DNA of 64,000 bases from Spirometra erinaceieuropaei (GCA_902702965.1 CACRXP010000002.1:3651962-3715961); one strand, 5' to 3'. Counted from the stretch's first letter, positions 24,713 to 37,070 are shown. Numbers and translations are program-made. Notes: a model not told the origin generated them from the sequence alone.

Positions 24713-25217
24713 TGAAGAAGAAGAAGAAGAAGAAGAAGAAGAAGAAGAAGAAGAAGAAGAAGAAGAAGAAGAAGAGTCGAGCACCGGAATACTATTTATT
24801 TGTTGTCCTGAGCTTCCAGACTTGTACACGAGTCCATCGTCAGAGGTAGTAGCAGTTACGAAATGGGTCACGAGTTTAACTTCGCAGTCACCAAAATAGT
24901 CGCCCACGCCGGAAACAAAACAGGCCGAGAATTGATTAAAGCCTGGGTCTCGGATGAGAACTCGGTCAATCGATTTATCGATCTGGCGCCGCCGTACAGA
25001 GCCCTACGTAGTCACCTCCAGTCTTGCGCCGTCGATCGATGATTGGCCTGCATGCCTTATAACTTTCGCTTGTTCTGTTGCTGCTACTATCTCTGACGAT
25101 GGACACCTGCACGAGGCTGAAAGCTCAGGATAATAAACAAAGTGTTCCGGTGCTCGACTCTTCTTCTTCTTCACTGATGCATACACCTGGAACTCGAAAT
25201 TTCGCCTTCATTCGTCA
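24713..25217 (+). mobile_element. Internally deleted Penelope-like element with inverted ends
   Basis: An 11-bp direct repeat TTACTAACTAG (24702-24712 and 25218-25228) looks like a target duplication. Inside, 24713-24860 and 25075-25172 are inverted copies of each other: gtgaag(aag)n, gagtcgagcaccggaa, then a block ending catcgtcaga. PLEs are known to carry terminal repeats in either orientation. Between the arms, the end of the ORF is readable in one frame: GHEFNFAVTKIVAHAGNKTG, ELIKAW, SDENSVNRFIDLAPPYRALR and a stop. This is the typical extreme C-terminus of GIY-YIG-bearing PLE proteins. The reverse transcriptase and most of the endonuclease are missing. Confidence 0.65.
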
Positions 25218-26024
25218 TTACTAACTAGGTCCACAGCAAGGGCAATCCAGGGCAGGGGAACGGTGCACTGTTATCTGTACGACACCACTTTTCTTTCGAA
25301 GTTTTTGCTTTCTAATTTCGAAGTTTTGCGTGCTATCCGAGAGACAAAAGAGAGAAATTATCAGAAGAACCCGAGTAGCGGTTGTCGGGGGTAGCAGCGA
25401 CACGAGACTACTGAGGTGCGTACTTTGTGACCGATTCAGGCTCCATCTCGTTTTGGGGACGCAAAAGTAGATTTTAGAAATTCGTACCGAGAGGCGACCT
25501 TTCAGAAAATGCGGACTGAAGGTAAAATGACTGCCTAAAATGCCGTGATTGAATCAGAAGCACAAGTAAGACTGTCAAGATTGGTCGATTTGACGTCGTA
25601 TGCACGGTTCCCTCAATGGAGCATTGTTATTTGGAGTTATGAGCTGCGATTTCGAATAAAAAGCGTTGGCGGACGAGCCTGGATTTAGATGTCGAAAGAC
25701 AAACAGTGTGAAGACAGGAGCACGTCCTCTGTCTAAGGCTATGGAGGCTGCATTTAGATTTGAGCAGCTGCGTGCATCTCAGTCAGGGACTGTTAGGTTT
25801 GCCATGGTTAAAACACTAGTGGTGTGTGTGTGTGTTGCTATATGGAGGCACTGCGACTGCGTCCCCTTCCGCTAATGTTAAGTTCACCATGACTGGTTTC
25901 CCGTGTCGACTGAGGGTCCATTTCTGGCCTACAGCGTAGACCGACGCTCCGAGGTCAAGCGGGGCGCGGTAGGGGACCAGAAATCAGTACCCCCCTTTGT
26001 GATGCAGGTTGCCTTCCCCTAAAT

Positions 26025-26065
26025 CCCGGGGGGGGGGGTAGGGTTAGTGTTAGGGTTAAAGCTAA
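26025..26065. repeat. Poly-G tract with TTAGGG-like units
   Basis: A G run followed by gtagggttagtgttagggttaaag. A similar gtgttagggttgggtttcgg occurs at about 27338-27360. These are short interstitial telomere-like patches. Confidence 0.45.
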
Positions 26066-26483
26066 GACACAGGAGCAGGTGCCACCCTGGAATCTAGTGC
26101 AAGGTCGCCCGCAGTCCGGGGAGGGGGCTATCTCAGAGTCCAACCAGACCGGCGAAGGTGATCAAGTTTGATGTTAGCTTTATAACCTCGCCTTCGAGGA
26201 CCTGCGCGGAAGGGTAAGAATGCAGGTTGTGGCGGTTTCAGAAGACGATGCTCGTCCTGTTTTTTTCCTGCCGATGCAGTTTCGTTTAAACTTTTCGCTG
26301 TGGTGATACAGACGCAGTACTTGGAAAATGAACAGCCGATTTCCCTTTTTTCAGAACAAAAATTCTGTTATAGAGAGTGCAAGCGGCGTAGAGCCACGGC
26401 CTAAGGCGCTGAACAGGGGACTAAGCCGGCGGCGTGAGACACGCGCGAAGTTAGACGGCCAACCGGCGTGCACTGCAGCGCCG

Positions 26484-26605
26484 AGCACGTGTGAGGCCCA
26501 ATCAATGGCTGGTCGAACATTCCAGACGTCTCCACCGGGGGGCTATCGCGCACACGTAATTGGACGGAATGTTCTAGAACGCACGGGAGCCCCTATAAAT
26601 AGCGC
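26484..26605 (+). promoter_or_regulatory. Heat-shock-type core promoter without an evident gene
   Basis: A perfect heat-shock element of alternating inverted GAA triplets, GAATGTTCTAGAAC, lies at 26567-26580. A second one, slightly degraded, GAACATTCCAGA, is at 26515-26526. An ATTGG (inverted CCAAT) at 26559-26563, a second CCAAT at 26498, an E-box CACGTG at 26485-26490 and a TATA box (CTATAAATAG, TATA from 26594) complete a textbook layout with correct spacing. Heat shock factor binds such HSE trimers. Downstream (26605-27700) I find no chaperone reading frame, no strong splice donor that I trust and no HSP motif. It could be the relic of a deleted HSP gene, the start of a gene with a long 5' intron, or a non-coding stress transcript. 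Confidence 0.6.
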
Positions 26606-26833
26606 TTCTTTCTTACGAGTTGTAACCCCCCGCGTGCCCACAATTTTCCAACAAAGTGCTTGTCCTCCGAACCGCTCTCTTCCTGTCCTACCTTCTCCCG
26701 GGTCATAACAAATTCTTTTGTCTTTTTTTCGCCTATTTGTATTAGATTTTATTTGCCTCTTTAGATTCGCAAACAGCCCAGTAAAGTGTAATTTCGAGAC
26801 TTCAGTTAAAAAAAAAACATTTCACCCGATTCA

Positions 26834-26930
26834 GGCCAATAGGACACGGGAGTGCTAAACCTCACGGTAATACAGGTGACGGTGCACAAAATTTTAGGAA
26901 GGGTAAATATTCCCGTGTCCTAACCCTATC
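26834..26930. mobile_element. Small element with aggacacggga inverted ends
   Basis: aggacacggga at 26841-26851 and its exact inverse tcccgtgtcct at 26911-26921 bound a ~60-bp interior. The same end sequence bounds the 10846-11163 element, and CCCTAA-like units follow the right end. Likely a shortened relative. Confidence 0.45.
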
Positions 26931-29190
26931 CTCAAAACTAAGCCTAATATGCCTGGGGTCAGCGCAAGACGCCCAGAATACGGGGTTCTTATATCCTTGT
27001 TTTTTGACAATTCGACTGAAAACTTTCATATATTCAGCACACGATAGTTAGCCTTGAAAACTGCCTCAAATGGAGCTATGGAATGGGATAATGACTTGGA
27101 GACTCTTTACTGCATAACTTATCGGTCACACGTGTGTGATCTGAGATTGATCGAGAAAGGGTGATTTACGAAATATTGGACATAGCTAAAGTTGTTCAAA
27201 AAGATGATAACCCGTTCATTTGCAAAAAGGGCGCGCTCCATCCAGTTACTTAAGAATAAGGCCAGTGACTTGCAGTTTGAAGAGGAATGCGGGAACAGTT
27301 GCCAAGCGTCTTACAAATGGCCTTCTGCTAAGTTACAGGGGTGTTAGGGTTGGGTTTCGGACGCGGAAATCAGAACCCCTTGTAATTTGTCCTAAGGTCC
27401 CCTGCTACACTAGGGCACCTGTTTCTCTGTTCAGCTGACTTTGACAGTCTGAAAGATCTTTTCTTTGTAATATCGAACGATCCAAATTTTTCAGATCTGA
27501 TGTTCAATATAGCAACGCTTTCTTCCATCGGTCTGTGTTCATCACAATTATTGAATCTGTTATCTGCAAGGAAGAGTTTAAAAATCCAAAAATTGAGAAA
27601 CTATGCCTCACAAAGTTTTTAGAACCGACTGAGGATTAGCTATACTAAGTTCTTGGCAGTATGCGTTTTTTGATCATGAACTTCTTAAAACAGGATTCCC
27701 GGGGGATAAAGTGCTTTTTCTATGAAATGTAATCCGCAAGTCTTTAACAAGTACGTTGGCGCATCCGATGACTCCAACCAGCCCATGGGTACAGTGCTCT
27801 GTTTCTTGTTTTGTTCTGCATTCTCTTTTAACTTTCGTCTTGCAATGTTTTGTTTTCGGTGATTCTTCAGTTCCTCTATATTATCGATCACCCTCCCCTA
27901 TCCTCTCCTTTTTCTTTCTTCGTATTGCTCCCTCCTTTCTTCTCTTCTCCCTCCTCCCCCTCCCTTGCCTACCCCATCTCAGCTTTTGTACAGTTATCCT
28001 CTTTGACGTCCTTATTTTGGGGTCCCAACTTTTCTCACTCTATCGGCTTATAGATCTCCACTTGTCAATCGTATTTCCTCTAAAGTTGGCCCAGTTGCCT
28101 TCGTTGTCTTCGTCACCACCACCACCACCACCNNNNNNNNNNNNNNNNNNNNNNNNNNNNNNNNNNNNNNNNNNNNNNNNNNNNNNNNNNNNNNNNNNNN
28201 NNNNNNNNNNNNNNNNNNNNNNNNNNNNNNNNNNNNNNNNNNNNNNNNNNNNNNNNNNNNNNNNNNNNNNNNNNNNNNNNNNNNNNNNNNNNNNNNNNNN
28301 NNNNNNNNNNNNNCCACCACCACCACCACCACCACCACCACCACCACCACCACCACCGTCAGCTGTTTTTTTCCTTCTTCGTTATTCTTTTCTGTAGCTG
28401 TTTCTGTTAATGTTTGCCCAAATCATTCTCCATTTTCACTCCTATCTATTGTTCACCATCCGCTCAAGTCCTAATTCGACATGACCTATTATTAGAATCC
28501 TACCCAATGCCCGCAGAGAGAGCTTTAGAATTTGTGTTCCTCTCCGCCGACAGAAGTCTGCCTACGTTTTAGAAAATGCGCGTGACTGATTAGCCCCCCC
28601 CCCTCATCATCACCTCACACATTCATCACCTCTGTCATCATTTTTTCATCCATATCTATTCTTTAGAATTGTTCACTTAAGCTAGAAGTCCTTCTCCGAC
28701 AGTAGAATTTAGTTACGCGACTTCCGGCTGCTGCTGCTGCTACTGCTGTTACTATGTGGGGCAGAAGTCCTCTTTACCTGATTTCGGCGTGTGTTAACGT
28801 CGAAGGGGAACCCAGAGCTAGGATGATCCTCCTGGTTGGGTGTGTTGGGTGGTTACACCTTCACCTGGCCTGTAGCTCGGAGGTCCTCTAGAGGATAATC
28901 CGGTCTGCTAAAAACACCGCGACTTATGTTACCTCAAACTTCGGGGAGGGTTCGGCAATGCCGGAACAATTTTTTGCATTGGAGAGAACTTGTTGTGTGC
29001 TGCAGTTAGAACAACACGCCATCAGCTCAGGTCTCAGGCTACTTCCGATTGTCGGCTAACAGGCTGCAGTTATTTTGCATTTTGCTAGAGCCGAAATCTG
29101 AGATCCTACTAGACTGGCCGCAGTGGGCAGCAGTGACGACAGTCAAACAGGTGGTGGGTTCTTGTAGTACAACAGTGGTTAGTACGACCG
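26931..29190. other. Intergenic with low-complexity sequence and an assembly gap
   Basis: 27890-28000 is pyrimidine-rich (tcctccc). A (CCA)n tract at 28113-28356 is interrupted by an N gap (28133-28313). Long apparent ORFs here are low-complexity or gap-spanning and are not genes. A short CTG/CTA triplet patch lies at 28727-28748. Confidence 0.5.
28113..28356. repeat. (CCA)n microsatellite containing an N gap
   Basis: CCA units run on both sides of 181 unknown bases (28133-28313), so the assembler probably stopped within a longer pure tract. Confidence 0.85.
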
Positions 29191-29194
29191 TTGC

Positions 29195-29300
29195 GAACGA
29201 CAGTGTCCACCATGTGGGTGGTGGGCACAGAACAGTGACTTACGCGTGAACCGGTTTATGATAGTAGCAGACTTGAGTAGTATCTTCCGCCGGTGTCAGG
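29195..29300 (+). repeat. Unclassified dispersed repeat R, partial copy
   Basis: The blocks accatgtgggtggtgggcac, gaacagtgacttacgcgtgaa and tttatgatagtagcagacttg are shared with copies at 38310-38440 and 41335-41450. A (CAA)n tract (29627-29650) and a (GT)n tract (30116-30135) lie further on; no gene was found between 29300 and 31900. Confidence 0.4.
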
Positions 29301-31926
29301 ATAGATTTGGGACGACTGGAGGCTGGCAAAACTAGACAACCCGTTTACGCGTGTCACTCCTGATGTGGTAAGCACACGCTGGAGTAGGTTTTCTCTGTGT
29401 GCGCTGTACCCTCCGGCCGGCCGTCCGATGATGGGATTGAACGCGAGTGACTGGCTCGGCATGTACCCGCGCCTCGGCGTGCCGTCACGTTTCCACCCCG
29501 CGCGTGGTCTTTGTTGTGGGACGCGAGTACTCCGCGCAGCCCGGTTAGCGCGTGTCGTGCCCTGACCTGATCCCCGTTTCGGTCCAATGCATCTATCCCA
29601 CAGTCCGTTTTAGGAGATAAGCTAAAACACCAACAACAACAACAACAACAAGCAAAGCATACACCCTCGATCCTCATCAGGGTGGAGTCTGTTTGCCACC
29701 AAGAGAGTAAACAACTGGCAGTTCGCTAAATGCTGACTGCCCGGATGTTAGTGAAGGCAGGAGCATAAAACCAGGTTTTTGAAATGGGGAGAGGGGAGAC
29801 TGTGCATGCGTCTTCGCCTTGATTGTGCAAGTGGACGTGAATAAAGGGTAGGACATGGATGACCTTGCGCTAAATCACATTGTCCTCGCACGTTTGGCCA
29901 TCGCACGGACCTATTCGGCCACAAATGCCCTCATGAAAATCTGCGGCAAATCACCGCGGACACGACTACACCAGCACGCATTGTCCCCATCAACACATGC
30001 ATCACACATGAACAACTCCAACAGCCCACATCATTGGCACCTCTCAAGTAAGTAGGCGGGGGTGTGTGTTCGTCGGCACATCTGCTGCATGCGAGGCTGG
30101 ATCGTTCTATCCCCTTGTGTGTGTGTGTGTGTGTGAAATCCTGGCGTGCTGTGTGTAGGGGCCGGGTCGTGTGCGTGGCACGCGCAGACGAGCCCTCCAG
30201 CCAACGCCAAAGCTACGTTTCAGACAGCTGACTGGCTTGGACAACGGACTAGTGACTGGAAAGGGGAAGAGAGAAAGAGAGTGCGGTCGACGTTCCTAAC
30301 GCACATTTCCCACTATGAACATTCTGACTGTGGTTGTCTGTATGTGAGAGAGTGCATGTTTCAGCTAGTTAGAGTGAAAGCACAGCTGGTCCAAAACTGA
30401 TGACAAAGAAGATGAGTAACTTTGACACGGCAGGACATTGAACAGATGCTGCTTCCATTCCGGTCTCCCTTTATGTATTTTATTACCACTTCTCATATAG
30501 TGATGCATGTTCGCCTTATGTGACCCCATGCAAGGGTTCTAGACCGTTTACCTAAAGAAATCTGAGGCACCAGTATTCCGTTCTGCAAGCGGACTTGACT
30601 TAAAAACGTCACTCTTACATGACTTGGGTTTAGAGGTGGATAAATTACGAAAAACTTGAAGTAGTAGGACTGTCTGTCCTTATCTCCGCACTACATCGAA
30701 CGGATGCCTCGGTTCCTGCAAGGGCTGGGAATCAATGTGCAGGCAGATTTCGGATTGGCTGACATCATCAGCCTGAGCATTTTTGCCATTTGGGTTTCGT
30801 GGACTACTCGTGCCCTTTCTAGTAGGGTTTGGGAGAAATCAAGTGCATCATTGATTCTGACTTGCGGTGGTTTAATGATCAGTTTTTACAGAAAAAGTGA
30901 ATGGGTGGGACATGTCTTTCGTCCTGGACCCTGAACGGGTTTGACTATTGCAAATTTCTGACCCCTGCAAAGCGCGTTGTATGGGTTGATGAGTTTAACT
31001 TTCAGAAGCTTGTGGTATATTTGGTATGGGCACCTGACGAATACGGTTTTCTTTTCCCCTCCCTCGTTGATTCCGGATGTACCTTAAAGGGGGGTTTTTC
31101 TGTGAGAGCTCCCGGGGGACTTCTTCATCGTTCTTATGCAGCCAGTCTTGGTACCGTCTATATCCAAATGCCGGGACATCGATGACAACAGCCGATAGAA
31201 GCAGTTCAGAAGGAGAAGATGGAATCCGCTGGAACAAGAGGTTTACCGACCTAATGTCTCCGATTCTCACTCAAACCTATCATCAAAGACAGTCGCAGAA
31301 AAGAGCAATGGCGACACAAGGAGCACGCTATTTACAAGACGCAGTGGATATGCAACAACAAGCCTAGGTGGTTAGCAGAATGCGCGTTTATCGTTGGGGG
31401 TCGCATTTGGTGCGGTGATTGCCTGTCAGTTCGTATTTGAGTCGGTAGTGGCCGTGATTTCAACATTGCCGTTTATTTTTGGCGTGACGATTACTTGGCA
31501 GTTTGGCTCACTGTCACCGAAACTGTTGTTCGCTTGCGCCCTCCTCCCCTCGTGTGGCTAATTATTTTGACCAGGCAAATTCGCAGCACTGAGTATGCAG
31601 TGGAAAGACCAATGAACTTGTTAATGGACTGCTGGTCGGAGAACCATGACTGAGGCAGCTCACGACTCATGCGACTGTGACCTCTTCCGAAAGTTTCAGT
31701 CTCGTTAAACTGGAAGCTTTGGGTGGATCCCATCGAATGAGCAGCGATCTGGGAGCTAGCGTCATTCGTCTTCACTGCTGTTGCCGCCGCATGTTTGATC
31801 ATTCGCGTTTGGAGTACTTTCCCACTTCCTCCGACGCCGATTCTCTGTCCGAAACTACACCAGATTCACACCAGTTTTGTTTACCCCACCCATTATACCC
31901 TTATTACCACTTCTCCCATATTGCAG

Positions 31927-32004
31927 GAGGCCCCACCTCCTGTTTCCTCAATGGAGCCACCTATCCGAGAGTCACCTACATTTTCTGATCCCTTCCCTCG
32001 GGAT
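31927..32004 (+). CDS. Candidate short exon, Pro-rich, plus strand
   Basis: A good acceptor (cccatattgcag) precedes 31927 and a consensus donor (GAT/GTAAGT) follows 32004. The 78 bp are open in phase 0 and read EAPPPVSSMEPPIRESPTF.. with no domain. A phase-compatible neighbour could not be found, so it may be chance. The surrounding 31390-31650 resembles dispersed sequence at 37480-37680. Confidence 0.25.
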
Positions 32005-34639
32005 GTAAGTAATGCACCTACGGGAACACATGGGCAGTCAGTTAGTTGGCTGTTGACTTCAGCAGAGGCTCTTTATGCTGTTGCTGGGGGTGGGCGTATG
32101 AGTTTTACAGGTGAATTAAGCGTGAACTGAATGAGGAAGAGTCGCATAGCATCGGCCGCCTCTCTGTCCTGTTCTACCAAGTTCCAGGGACCAGATCCGG
32201 TTATGACTATTCTGAACCTGCGCTACGACAGATCTGATCCCCCGCTCAAGTTCAAACCAAACAATGCATATGCAGGTCCGCTGGCGTTGCGGGGATGCTA
32301 CGGTTACTCCGCACCAGCTTTTGGTCAAATCGATTTTTGGAGTATGGCTGCTATACTCAACGCGATCAACGTAGTGCGTCTGACGGAGTAAGAAGTCAGT
32401 GAACACCTTAAGCAGCTCGCAACTTCACTGTGTCAGTCCATCAGAAGGATCTACCCTACCCCGATAACCGCATACTTTACAGAGGCACACTACGTAGCGC
32501 GTTGCGTGTGTGTGAGCTGACGGACAGGGCTGAGAGAGAGAGAGGTGGATACAGAGACGGATAAAAAGATGGAGGACTACTGGCTTATGCTTTAGCTGGT
32601 CAGACTTTGTGCCATGTTTGCTTTCCGCCGCCGCCGCCGCCGCCGTTTCATTTTTCTCCTCCTCCTCCGGCTTCCTACTGCTGCGGCCGGTAATAATACC
32701 GTTTGGCTCACTTCCAGTTGACTGAATCTGCTCGCCGACTCATAGTCGGTCTATCCTGCTCCGTGTTGGAGAGGGGGCACCCTCTACCTCTCTCTCTCTC
32801 CGTTTCCATTCCGGCCGCACAAACCGACCTTGCTGCATCTGTGGGCTGGGCGAGCGGAGGAGGGGGTGGAGGAGATGAAGGAGAAAGAGACAAGGCAAGC
32901 AAGAAATCTTGATTACCTCGTGTCCTGCCAGCTATCGGAACGATCGGCAGAGTCCTGTGCGTATCCCGCGCGCTCTTTATCGGCCTCTCTCTTTCTTTCC
33001 CTCTCTCTCTCTGCTTATCGGCCAACACTGAAAAGCAGCATCAAACGAAGCGGGGGAGAGGAGGGCGGCCAAAGAAGATTCTACTGGTTGTAAGGGCGAA
33101 GTTGACTGGGAGGTGGGGAGAGGCTGCACGGTGTGATTGACGAACCCGGCTCCTTATTTGTTATTCCAGTCGGTTTCTGTCCATTCTTCTGTGTCCTTTT
33201 TTCCCTCGGACTTTTGTTTGTCGATTCCAAACCGGCTTGGAGGCTACCTGGATGCGCGAGTTGATTCACACGAAGAACACACTGGTCGGGACGGCCAGAT
33301 ACAGACGACTTGCTAATCGAGGTTTAACTAATGTTTTGTTCTTGATGGAATCTGCGTTCGGTAGTTTTGTCGAGATTTCCGTGGGCCATCTGCCGCAGCG
33401 CTTATTGAGTCTACAGTCTCAGACGTCTGTAGGGGGGAGGGTGATGGTTAAGGAGGGTGGAGATATGTTCAAAAAACTGCTGTTTTTTGTCGAGTTCAAC
33501 TTTCGCGCTTTCAGACCCTGACTACCAATGCCCACCCATGTTTTATTTTGGTGGGCAAGCATGTAGGTGTCATCCTAGGAGGGACAATGTGTACCCCTAT
33601 AGTTTCCTTTCACGTAGACTGTAGCAGTTCTCAAGTGAGCAGGTATTGACTAGGTGAGTGTTGGAAGCAGTCTGTGAAAGTAATGACGGTATGATGTGAT
33701 AGTCACTACGATAGTTACTACTCAATTGGCCTGCATCTGAACATCCGATGGGGGTAAATTGGGCCTGCGTTTGTATCCTACTATACTTGGAAACCATGGT
33801 TACAGTGTTTTCGACTCCGCAGTGACCTATTTCCAATAAGAAGGCTCCTGGGCCATGACTGCTTTTGTTAATATAAAATGATGGATATTCAAAAATAACA
33901 TCGTATCGACTTTCAACGCCTGTCCTTCGGTAAAACCGACATTACACATGTAGTGGGCCGTGTTGCACAGCAAATGCGCTGCATAGGAAAATGCCCAAGT
34001 ATGACCGACTTGGTGGGGTAGGTAGTTTCATCTCCCAAACAGATTTGGTTTTGCCTTCATATAAGTTAAGGGGTATTATACCACACATCGCTGGAGATGG
34101 ACCGCGCTGTACTGAATTATTTATGAATTTCCAACGGAGAATATGTCCAGTGTCTAGGAAGACAGACGTTAGTCTGGTTTGTCTTGAAGTGGAAACGTCG
34201 GAAGGATGCATTGCTATGCTTTATTTCAGTTCATTCAACCGGGCCTGTTCGGTCAGTGCAAAAACCTTTCGCGTGTATTCACAATGAAACACAATTTCTC
34301 ACCTGTTCTTCCCCTGGAGGAGGTTTTCTAACCGCTATCACATTCAGCCTTTTCAGTCCACTACTGCATCCGCTGGTGCGAAAAAAGTTGAACGATTTGA
34401 AAAAAACCTTCTTCGGATGTAATTTAGATGGGGAGACTGAGAAGGCAGTCAGCTTATGATCAGAAGTGTTTTTTTTCAGCATCTTCCTCATCCACCATGA
34501 CACAGTCGAGCATCAGTCCTTTCCATTGCCGGGTCGACCTTTTAGGAAATTTCGGCATTGGCTGCTAGTTCGACCGTCGTAGTCGTGGCCCCGTACCGCA
34601 AGCCCTCCGTAGCTGGCCAGGAGCTGGTGACTTGGGCGT
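32005..34639. other. G+C-richer intergenic stretch with simple repeats
   Basis: It contains (GCC)n at 32623-32645 and CT/GA-rich patches at 32785-32802 and 32996-33012. Open frames are short and unsupported by splice signals. I see no gene. Confidence 0.4.
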
Positions 34640-34800
34640 AATTTAGTTTATGGTGAGACAGACTTGCACGGCATCTACTGCACTACCCCCTCCCTCACGC
34701 GCCAGATCCCAATGACTAGATAATAACAAGACGACCGCAGGTAGGGTCGGGCGCAGTGGTTAGAGGGGCCAGCGATCTATCTACGCGTGCCATACACGAT
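34640..34800 (+). repeat. Dispersed repeat R copy
   Basis: Shares gtttatggtgagacagacttg, cggcatctactgcact, a CT-rich block, acaagacgaccgcaggtagggtc and ctatctacgcgtgccatacacga with copies near 36950, 38390-38540 and 39000-39185. Unclassified; no TIR, LTR or RT seen. Confidence 0.5.
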
Positions 34801-34974
34801 CTCACTTTTACTGCGGCGGGCTTCTGAGGTGGAGCCACTGTTCTGGATAGTGGTTGCCGTGCGTGCATATTGGTATTCCTCTGCCTTCAAGGCCTTTTCA
34901 CATCACTTTACTGAGGAAACATCTGAATGCGGCTCTCACAGCTGAGTTGATTCCTTGCTTGCAGGCCACTTAGC

Positions 34975-35936
34975 TTACCGTGTTCAATTTATCAAGTGTA
35001 ACAATCGGAAATTCTCTCTTCCTCCCGATGACTGTGGAGGGCTTCAAGGCCACATTTCATCCCCTCACATCTTTTCGTTTCATACCGACGAACTGCGATC
35101 TACAAGTAACTTCATGTAGGTCAATTATGCTGACAATGTTGGTTGGCCACCCGCTTGCAAATAAAACTCATCTCCAGTTTCGAAGGGATCGTCTCAATCT
35201 TGACTCTGTATGGTCGTTGGAGAATAGTCCTTTACTTATTTATCACATATCAGCCCAATTGTGTTTCACTTGCGGCCATCTTCCATTCCTGAATCCTTTG
35301 AAATTCCTTCCCAGTAAAATATTATCTTTCCGATATCTGATACTACTCTGTCCTTAAGTCACTCATTCTTGTTTCGCTTTAAAAGCCCTTTTAATAAAAT
35401 TGGTAAACTTGCTGCTTTTGTTCTACGTTTTGGGTTCCTATCACACCCTCATTCATTAATTCGGCGTTTTAAAGATGCCTGCATTTTCCCTCTCAACTTT
35501 ACCGTTCTCACATTACTTTTTATTGCTTTGCTTAAAAGAAATGCCCTCGTTTTAAAACGTGTCCACGGAATGCTCTCCTTTGCTACCGCTGCCTCTTATG
35601 TCTTTTTGGTCGATATCCTAGAACAACGACATTTCACAATGGTGAAGCAAGTTGCTGACTAAATTCTGAATGATGATTTCCATCCCCTTGCTACGACGCC
35701 CCTCCGTCCTTTGCGCAGTGGCTTCTGGAACATCTCTTGCCATATCTCGGCGTACCAACGTTTCGTATTGCCATTTCTAGGTCGATATCTAACGTTTAAA
35801 GAGAGTGAAATACAGAAACTAAGAGAAGAACCGTCTGCACGTTGGTCGTATAGTTTTATATAAACGCGTCCATTGGCTCATCAGTTATCTATGTTCTGAC
35901 CACGGTGGATGGAGTACGTTTTTGTTATTAAAAAAA
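34975..35936 (+). pseudogene. Second copy of the CR1/L2-like LINE, more decayed
   Basis: It is collinear with 18300-19222. The catalytic box is degraded to YADNVGW (about 35125) where the other copy has YADDGDV. The C-terminal block is open from 35369 to 35662 (LVLKRVHGMLSFATAASYVF, MVKQVAD), then broken. The 3' end aligns to the other copy (accacggtggatggagtacg against ccacagtgaatggagcccc) and finishes in an A-rich stretch. Same orientation as the first copy. Confidence 0.65.
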
Positions 35937-36235
35937 ACTAGAATGACACTTTCAAGATAAATCATGTTTTCATCTCCCCACCTCCGTCATGTAAGAACGC
36001 CTTGGTTCTCGCTAACGTGATAGGACCGTAGGGGTAACACTACGAAGATGCCATTACAGCCTGACGTTCACTTCTGAGAGGGATCGAGTTATTCCGTCAA
36101 CTGGCAGCTTTCCAAAACACGAGTCTTGGTGCGCCATGATTGACTCGAACGCCTCAGATTTACTATGATGAGGATTACGCTGCTGTGTCGTGAGGATCGA
36201 TTTCACAGTGTCCGTTGCATTCTCTCCTGCCTCCA

Positions 36236-36505
36236 GAGGCGAAGATAATCGCCCGCGCCGGAAACAAAACCGGCCGTGAATTGATTGAAGCCTGGGCCTC
36301 GGATAAGAACTCTGCTAATCGATTAATCGATCTGGCGCCGGCGTGCAGAGCCCTACGCAGTCATTTCCAGTCCTGCGTCGCCGACAGATGATTGGCCAGC
36401 ACCCTCTATTATTACTGCTTGTTCTCTTGTTGCTACTATCTCTGACAATGGGCTTCTGCACGAGTTCGCAAGCTCAGAACAATAAAGAGAATGTTCCGGC
36501 GATCG
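36236..36505 (+). pseudogene. Penelope-like element, C-terminal fragment (second copy)
   Basis: The reading EAKIIARAGNKTGRELIEAW, SDKNSANRLIDLAP, CRALRSHFQSC and a stop matches 24880-25040 closely at DNA level too, including the 3' flank down to aataaagagaatgttccgg. No inverted left arm is evident here, unlike 24713-25217. Confidence 0.6.
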
Positions 36506-36949
36506 ACCAGCCCTCCTCTCCTCCCTCTCTCATGCACCGGTCAACTCTCTGGGTCTCCTAGCCATCTGATGCTCGGACTAGACGCATTAACTGATGAAAC
36601 TGCAACAGTCCACTTACCTCGCATCAATGAGGATGCCGCAAGAGTCCCTACAAAACGAAGCTGTCTGGACGCAGGGGACCACTGCCAGCGGTACCGATGA
36701 ACATCTAGCTACACCGCACATTACAGTCAGAGATTGGCCTGGTCAGACACCGGGGCATTCACAGCAGTGCAAACGGAGAACCGTTGATGTGGACTCCGGT
36801 CAACAACCATCAAACTCCTTTACTTTGTTCACACTAACTAGGCACCTGCAGGTACTTCACTGGCTTATTTGACTAAACCAGGACTGTTCGGCCGTCACAA
36901 GCAACGACATCCCCCGCCTGCCGCATGGAGTGTGCGCAACGAGGGTAAC

Positions 36950-37070
36950 TTGAGCGCAAATTAGTTAATGGTGAGGTAGACTCACGCAGAATCTGCCGCA
37001 CTCTCCCTCTCCCACCAACCTTACTCCGCTGGTAGGACAGTGTCAAGACGAGCGGAGGTAGACTCGTACG
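36950..37070 (+). repeat. Dispersed repeat R copy
   Basis: The blocks ttagttaatggtgaggtagac, cagaatctgccgcactctccctctccc and caagacgagcggaggtaga follow the order seen in the other copies. Confidence 0.4.

Noticed and set aside
27756..28397. A 213-codon open frame
   Set aside because: It spans the N gap and a (CCA)n tract and is otherwise pyrimidine-rich low complexity.
31030..31185. A LVDSG-like string resembling a retroviral-type protease
   Set aside because: No second conserved motif, no gag or pol context and no LTR; likely chance.
31491..31802. A 103-codon minus-strand frame reading ELPQSWFSDQQSINKF
   Set aside because: Acceptor and donor choices are poor and it overlaps dispersed repeat; kept out of the gene model.
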